From: Bisporella sp. PMI_857
Taxonomy: Eukaryota > Ascomycota > Leotiomycetes > Helotiales > Helotiaceae
Direction: 5' to 3'
Length of the DNA stretch: 64,000 bases
Assembly: GCA_021307315.1 (NCBI GenBank)
Contig: JAJSPD010000011.1
Span: forward strand, 558,001-622,000
In this document: positions 59,124-64,000 of the stretch, in pieces
Layout: every line of letters starts with the position of its first letter
How positions within the stretch are numbered: position 1 is the first letter of the stretch
Notes under the pieces: generated by a model
Databases searched by the model: none
What the model was told of the DNA's origin: nothing
What the model saw: only the letters and a program-made list of their open reading frames with translations
Position numbers and translations under genes: made by a program

Positions 59124-60806
59124 ATGGCAACCAACAAAATGGGCGGAAAACGTTCAAAAGCCTGCCTCAATTGCCGAATTCGGCGAATAAAAGTAAGTAT
59201 CGATCATATTCACCCTCCAGTCTCTCACTAACTATGCATTCTGGTTAGTGTGATCTTGAACTGCCAGCCTGCTCACAATGTCTTAGGTCAAGAAAGAAAT
59301 GCTCAGGCTATCGAGATGAACATGCTCTCATGTTCCGAGATGAAAGCAAGAAGATAGTACAAAAAGTAAAAGGATCAAATCAATTATCGAATGAGACACT
59401 TGGCCTTGGCCATCATCAGTCCTTGAGCTCCAAGGAAGTTGCCTTACCATCAGTCTCGAAAAGCACTCCCAGCAAAGAATCCACAACTCCACTATCTATT
59501 CTAGAACGGTTATCAATCTCACCTCCGAGTTTAGACAAAGGAATCGAGTTCTTCTACGACAACTATATAACGTTCATCTCAAGCGCCCCCACTGGTCGAG
59601 CAGCACTACCAGCATCTCCAGCATGGGACTTTCTCTTCACAAATCCAGCATATTCTAAGGCATGTTCCGCAGCAGGATATGCAGGTCTTTCAAACATCAC
59701 TGGAAACTCGGACCACATGATTACGGCAAGAAAGCAGTACGCTTTAAGTCTACAGAGTGTAAAAAACACTATTCAGGACAAGTCAAGTCTTGCAATGTCT
59801 TTTGAGTCGGCTATGATCCTGTCTCTGTTCGAACTTGTCAATGCTGGATCTTGGGATGTGCATGTCCTAGGTGGTGTGGCTATTTGGAAGATGATGGTTG
59901 CTCACGATCAAACCCCATCACCACGAACGCAACTGTTCGTTGTGTTTTTTATTGTAAGTCTGGCTTGCTCGTCAATTTCACCATTGATGAAAAGTAGCTA
60001 AGGAACAGTTTATAAAATGCCTCATATCAGCGGAGCCATCTCCCTTAGGCATGGAAGTCTGGTCACAACAAGTTCAAAAACGAATGACAAGTGATGACGC
60101 TTTCGCAGTTCCTCTTGCATACACCACGTCCCGTTTCGTGGACCTCCATGCATCAGTCAAAAGTGGAAGAATTGTTGACTCTAACATAATTATTCACCAA
60201 GCTACAGCACTAGAATCAGAACTCGATGCATGGGAACATCTTATACCTCCTCACTGGCACTTCACTGAGAAAATTCCAGACAATGCTTCCTACGCCTTTC
60301 AAAACAAGAGCCATCGATATCACAACTTTTGGATTGCTCGGATGCTCAGCAACTACCGCTGGATCCGCATACTCGTTAATAACCTTATTCTCTTTCAGCT
60401 TCCAAGCTCGACTTTTGACAGAATCTCCTCGCTGTCAACTATAGCACGCCTCTCAACAGATATTTGCCATAGTGTATCTTATTTCCTCGAACCCTGCATC
60501 ATAGAACAGGGGCAGGCTATTCCATTTCCAGTAATGGCAGGTTGCTTTATCATTATCTTTCCATTAGCAGTGGCGGGTTGCGCGGTTGGAGTTGGAGATG
60601 AGATGCATGACTGGGTTATTGGGAAGTTGGAGATGTTGGGTGAGAGGATGGGAATAGTCAGTGCTTCACGTCTGATTGAAAAAGTGAGGAAGTTGAAAGA
60701 GGAGTGGACAGTGTACAGTGAGGTGGCTGGTAGGGAGGTTGACGCTACACGTATGGAAACTGAAGGGCCTACGGAAGGGCATACATATCAAAGAGTTGAA
60801 GAATAG
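59124..60806 (+). CDS. Zn2Cys6 transcription factor (523 aa)
   Basis: Exons 59124-59192, 59249-59953 and 60009-60806, with 56- and 55-bp GT-AG introns at phase 0. The DNA-binding cluster CLNCRIRRIKCDLELPACSQ...RKKCSG is completed by splicing intron 1 between K and C, a position I recognise as common in this family. The remainder fits the fungal transcription factor domain type 2: GIEFFYDNYITFISSAPTG, SFESAMILSLFELVNAGSWD, WIRILVNNLILFQL. A nuclear regulator, target unknown. It is divergent from the SRPBCC gene and the nearest intact regulator to it. All exons are undamaged, unlike the cluster protein at 12063. Confidence 0.92.
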
Positions 60807-61589
60807 CCGGCCTCTAGTAAGCATGGTAGTAGAGTAAGATGGATGGGTTACAATAGTCTCAGGAGACAAACGTAGCCATATGTCAATAATTACACTTGGC
60901 AAATATTAGTAATCTCTTTGGAAGCGTCCTTTATCACTGTTGCTGAAGCGTGATTAAAGCATGACAAAACAACACAACACACATCTCCGTACAGAAGATT
61001 TGCCACGTGAGACTTGACCTAACAGAGAATCTGATAGAATACTAGACCTGAACTGAATTTGACGATGCAACCTTGTAATGAAACCATTTAGATTTCCTTG
61101 TGTGTTCGTGGGGTAGGAGCTCTTCAGACAATACTATACACTCGACCTGAAGACTCACATAACTATTAGCACTTAATTCATTACAAGCTGGTTGTAGCAG
61201 ACTACAGGAAGGGTTGGCATTTAAAAATTGTCTTGATTTTGCCTTATACCAGGCCGATTCTGCCTTACATTTGCGCTCTGCATGGATTCCCCAGCTAGGA
61301 TTCGGTCAGGGAGTATGAAATCGACCACCATGATGGTGGAATCCTTGGACTCTTTCTAATTTTAGCCCTGTTGGCAAGTATAGCCGGGTGGTAGAAACAG
61401 AACCCCCTGCCTCATACAATTTGCCCTGCTTTGCGTGAAGGAAGAGCATCTCGAAGCTCCGGATCAACCAACTCCATAGGAATACTAGGCAGATATGATG
61501 GAGGAGTGTCGGGGGCAGACAGCATCCGGTTCTCCTGAGACTCAATAGGAGAAGAGATAGCGTCTGCGATTGCGTCAAAGTCCCAAGGT
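60807..61589. other. No clear gene
   Basis: Intergenic. Minus-strand frames from 61306 upward overlap in different frames and may belong to a decayed gene together with 61590-62006. Confidence 0.4.
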
Positions 61590-62006
61590 TCAGAACCACC
61601 AAGGAGGTCGACGGTAGCAGCTTCTAATAGAGTTTGTCCAGGGAGAACGGCAATCCTCTCCAACTTGAGGAACTGCTTCGAGAGTGTCATCTGGCAGAGA
61701 CGGGAGCGAAATATCCGTACTATAATAGTCATCGTAATTGTCCCAGACGCTGCCAACTGGAGTGCTGCAACGTGATAAGGAACCGCTAGACACTGCTGCT
61801 ATCTCGATACTATCTGCTGGGCATAGATCAAAATCTATTACCGAGATATTCACAAACGTGTGGCCAAGAGGATTTTTAGAGCGACCTTTAAAGGCTGATT
61901 TTTGACTACCCGGTGCTTTGGATTCCCTGTATCTGGCTTGTAAGTGTTGTGTATGTCTCGGAGGTAGTTCTATAAGTCTGATTCCAAATAAAGCACTACA
62001 GTGCAT
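61590..62006 (-). CDS. Hypothetical protein, possibly broken, uncertain
   Basis: A 138-codon frame from an ATG at 62006 with an acidic Ser/Asp-rich second half (DNYDDYYSTDISLPSLPDDT). A second frame (61412-61756) continues with similar composition (EPWDFDAIADAISSPIESQE), which suggests a frameshift or missed intron. No known domain. Confidence 0.3.
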   Translation of the reverse strand: MHCSALFGIRLIELPPRHTQHLQARYRESKAPGSQKSAFKGRSKNPLGHTFVNISVIDFDLCPADSIEIAAVSSGSLSRCSTPVGSVWDNYDDYYSTDISLPSLPDDTLEAVPQVGEDCRSPWTNSIRSCYRRPPWWF

Positions 62007-62254
62007 AGCAAATGCGGGTATAGAATAAAGTCCTTGCTATCTAGACTCTTAATATACTCTAGGATAGAGTCAGAGATATGTCTTTACCAGCTTGTCCGAT
62101 CATAGAATTGTCTCATCCGTATAGCTGCTAGTAGCCACTTTTTCTTCAGACATCCGCTGCAATATCCGGCGCAGGCAACAGCGTGGCGGAAAGTGACTAG
62201 TTCGCACTGGAAAGGCATATCGAGATTATTAATATGATCTTAGCAGTAGGCTTC

Positions 62255-63479
62255 CTAATCTGTCTTGCTAGTTATCCACCTACTATACCGGAAGCAAAAT
62301 TCGGCGAAGCCAGATTGCTTCTCATAGTAGTCTTTGGGGCACCGGTACACATGCTTCCACCTCTCTTTCACGACGGTGCTGACGCGCTCTGTTAGTAGAA
62401 GTAGCACTAATAAGGGGGGACTATCCTTACTCTTCAATCTCCTGGCCGCAGGTCGGTACTGGACAGCGACCTCCTATAAGCCGTAACGCTTCCTGGTACG
62501 CAACACGGGAATCGTTTGTGCGGAGCGCAATAAGGTCTTGGAGGGCGGAGATACCTTCTGGACTCCGTAGCGGGACGGCGATCGGTAAAGTACGGGCGAG
62601 GCGATCGCGCTCAGGAACCATGCGGCGGAAAACACGGCCAAAGTAACTGCGGTGCTACCCGCCCTAGTCGTCCACTTCACATTAGGTAGTGTATACTTGC
62701 CGTTGCGTCCTGAAGTAGTTCGCCAACTCTTCGTTAATAAGCTTTTGACGCTGATTATAAACATAGCGCCGTTAAGCCTTGAGCTCTTAGCACCCCTTTT
62801 CCGTGATAGCAGTCGTAATCTGCGCGGAGAAGTTGTCAATCTGCTCGCCAAGATCGATAAAGTCCCGACTCTACCTCAGCTTATCCAGGCACTTTCCTGG
62901 AAGCGAGTGCTGGAGATCCGGATTTCTCTTTATAGGCGCAGAGCGGAAGTCTTCTGTGAGATCCCGCCGCGGCTCTAGGCCAAAGAAGACTGCGACACCG
63001 TCCACATTACTCATGTTATCCAAGTAATAGCCGACAAAAGTCTTTGAGTTCCTATACGCGGCGAACTTCATGACCTGCCCTAGTGAATAGCCGCCGTCTG
63101 TTGCCAATTAGCCTGCTGCACCATAACTTGTTCGAAGTAAGTACCCTTTACCGTCTACCTTGATAAGCGCTTCGCAACGGGTAGCATAAAGCCCCATCCC
63201 TCCTATAAAACCGGCCCTTTTTGCCCAGTCTGAACACTAGTGGCCCCACGCCGTCTCGTTTTTGGTCTTCTCGGTCGGTCCATCTGCAGACATCTCCGGA
63301 AAGACTGGATCGTCCGATACCTCGTCCTCCCAATCCATAATCCGGTACTTTTTACCCGGCAGCGGTCTGGCAGCGAGGACGTCCTCAATAGTGCTATAGT
63401 CCCTGAACGCGCCGGCCGAGATAATAATAGCGAGTAGAAACAAGAGGCCGTTGGTAGAAAGAGGAGGCGCGGGCTTCAA
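62255..63479 (-). pseudogene. DUF3435/FluG-type tyrosine recombinase relic
   Basis: Minus-strand pieces follow the order of long DUF3435 proteins: LSTNGLLFLLAIIISAGAFR (63479), SDWAKRAGFIGGMGLYATR (about 63210), GYSLGQVMKFAAYRNSKTFV with SNVDGVAVFFGLEPRRDL (63107-62871), MVPERDRLARTLPIAVPLRS (62621), and TERVSTVVKERWKHVYRC (62437). Frameshifts and stops separate them. In the recombinase core the position I would expect as His in the H-x-x-R box reads Tyr (AAYRN), so catalysis is lost. Members are site-specific recombinases of fungal mobile elements (Crypton-like elements, and captains of Starships). Confidence 0.65.
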
Positions 63480-64000
63480 CCTCTCATATAATGGATGTTT
63501 TGGTCTATAAATAAACTGTTAATAACCCACCCGAGGTTTGGAGTGAATACTTTTGGACTTACTTTTTCGGGGTGTCTTGCATTCCTTTAGTAAATTCCCT
63601 TTTGGAACTTATTTTAATCTCCGGCTCTCCATCTTTCCATGCAACCATGCAAACGAGATCCTGTTGTTAGTGATGATCGTCAGCACGAAAATCGGGGTTT
63701 CATTTCCGCCTCAGACTTAATATCTCACCTTGAACGTCGCCTTGCATATTTCCTATAACCTTGCAGAAGTATAACAATGCATCTTTAACAGGGCACTCAA
63801 ATCCACACGGCACCTTTCGTGGACGTAGTTGTAGTAGTCATATTGCTATAAAAGCTCTTTTATATCGACGTAGTTCTCTATTATCAGGAACATGGGCGCC
63901 TTTTCCTCTATCGACAAGAGAATCGTATATCTCAACATATCTTTAATATACTTTCTTTCTCGTTAGTAAATGCATCACATATTAATTCTTTAGAAAAGGT
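63480..64000. other. No recognisable gene
   Basis: AT-rich end of the window. May include the decayed N-terminal part of the recombinase relic. Confidence 0.35.

Noticed and set aside
1..64000. tRNA, rRNA, CRISPR array, bacterial-type operons
   Set aside because: No tRNA B-box-like arm or cloverleaf context, no rRNA text, no regularly spaced short repeats with unique spacers; gene structure is eukaryotic.

Overview
This window is nuclear DNA from a filamentous ascomycete (Pezizomycotina; a leotiomycete is plausible but not provable from the sequence alone). The support is: many short spliceosomal introns (about 48-122 bp), fungal-specific families (HET, Zn2Cys6, Clr5, FunK1, fungal HNH), solo LTRs with 5-bp target duplications, and AT-rich relics whose reading frames are broken mainly by C:G to T:A changes, the signature of repeat-induced point mutation (RIP). 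No tRNA, rRNA or CRISPR was recognised.

Layout. 0-6 kb: solo LTRs, a C2H2 zinc-finger gene, a Tc1/mariner relic, and a decayed conserved gene split by a solo LTR. 6.3-10.9 kb: a large HET / NB-ARC / TPR / ZZ-finger receptor gene with 16 almost identical 42-residue TPR units. 12-15 kb: a broken Zn2Cys6 regulator and an intact five-exon alpha/beta hydrolase. 15-19.5 kb: a stack of mobile DNA in which a piggyBac-like element sits inside a solo LTR, next to a second solo LTR and a TIR element. 20-22 kb: an intact HET gene. 22.5-29.3 kb: a MULE-like MITE with a 9-bp duplication, more LTRs, an intact GC-rich cytochrome P450 with an unusual Cys-rich tail, a Tc1/mariner relic, and a small element with piggyBac-like ends. 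29.8-31.6 kb: an MFS transporter. 32-36 kb: repeats and a HET-ankyrin pseudogene. 36.9-41.3 kb: a divergent pair made of a trypsin-like protease fused to a dsRNA-binding domain, and a C-terminally membrane-anchored protein. 41.7-49 kb: a three-level nested insertion, an HNH nuclease gene, a Clr5-domain gene and a MULE transposase relic. 49.2-51.2 kb: a HET gene. 51.6-57.5 kb: repeats, an AIF-like gene fragment, a FunK1 kinase pseudogene and another decayed gene. 58-61 kb: a SRPBCC protein and an intact Zn2Cys6 regulator. 62-63.5 kb: a degraded DUF3435/FluG-type tyrosine recombinase.

Taken together the window looks like an accessory, transposon-rich region enriched in genes of the fungal allorecognition and innate-immunity type (HET, NLR, ankyrin, protease, HNH nuclease, Clr5, FunK1). 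The most unusual intact gene is the protease-dsRBM fusion at 36886..39839. Metabolic genes (hydrolase, P450, MFS) are scattered between repeats and do not form a compact cluster. Gene models were built by hand from splice signals and frame continuity. Repeat family letters (A-M) are labels used only here.
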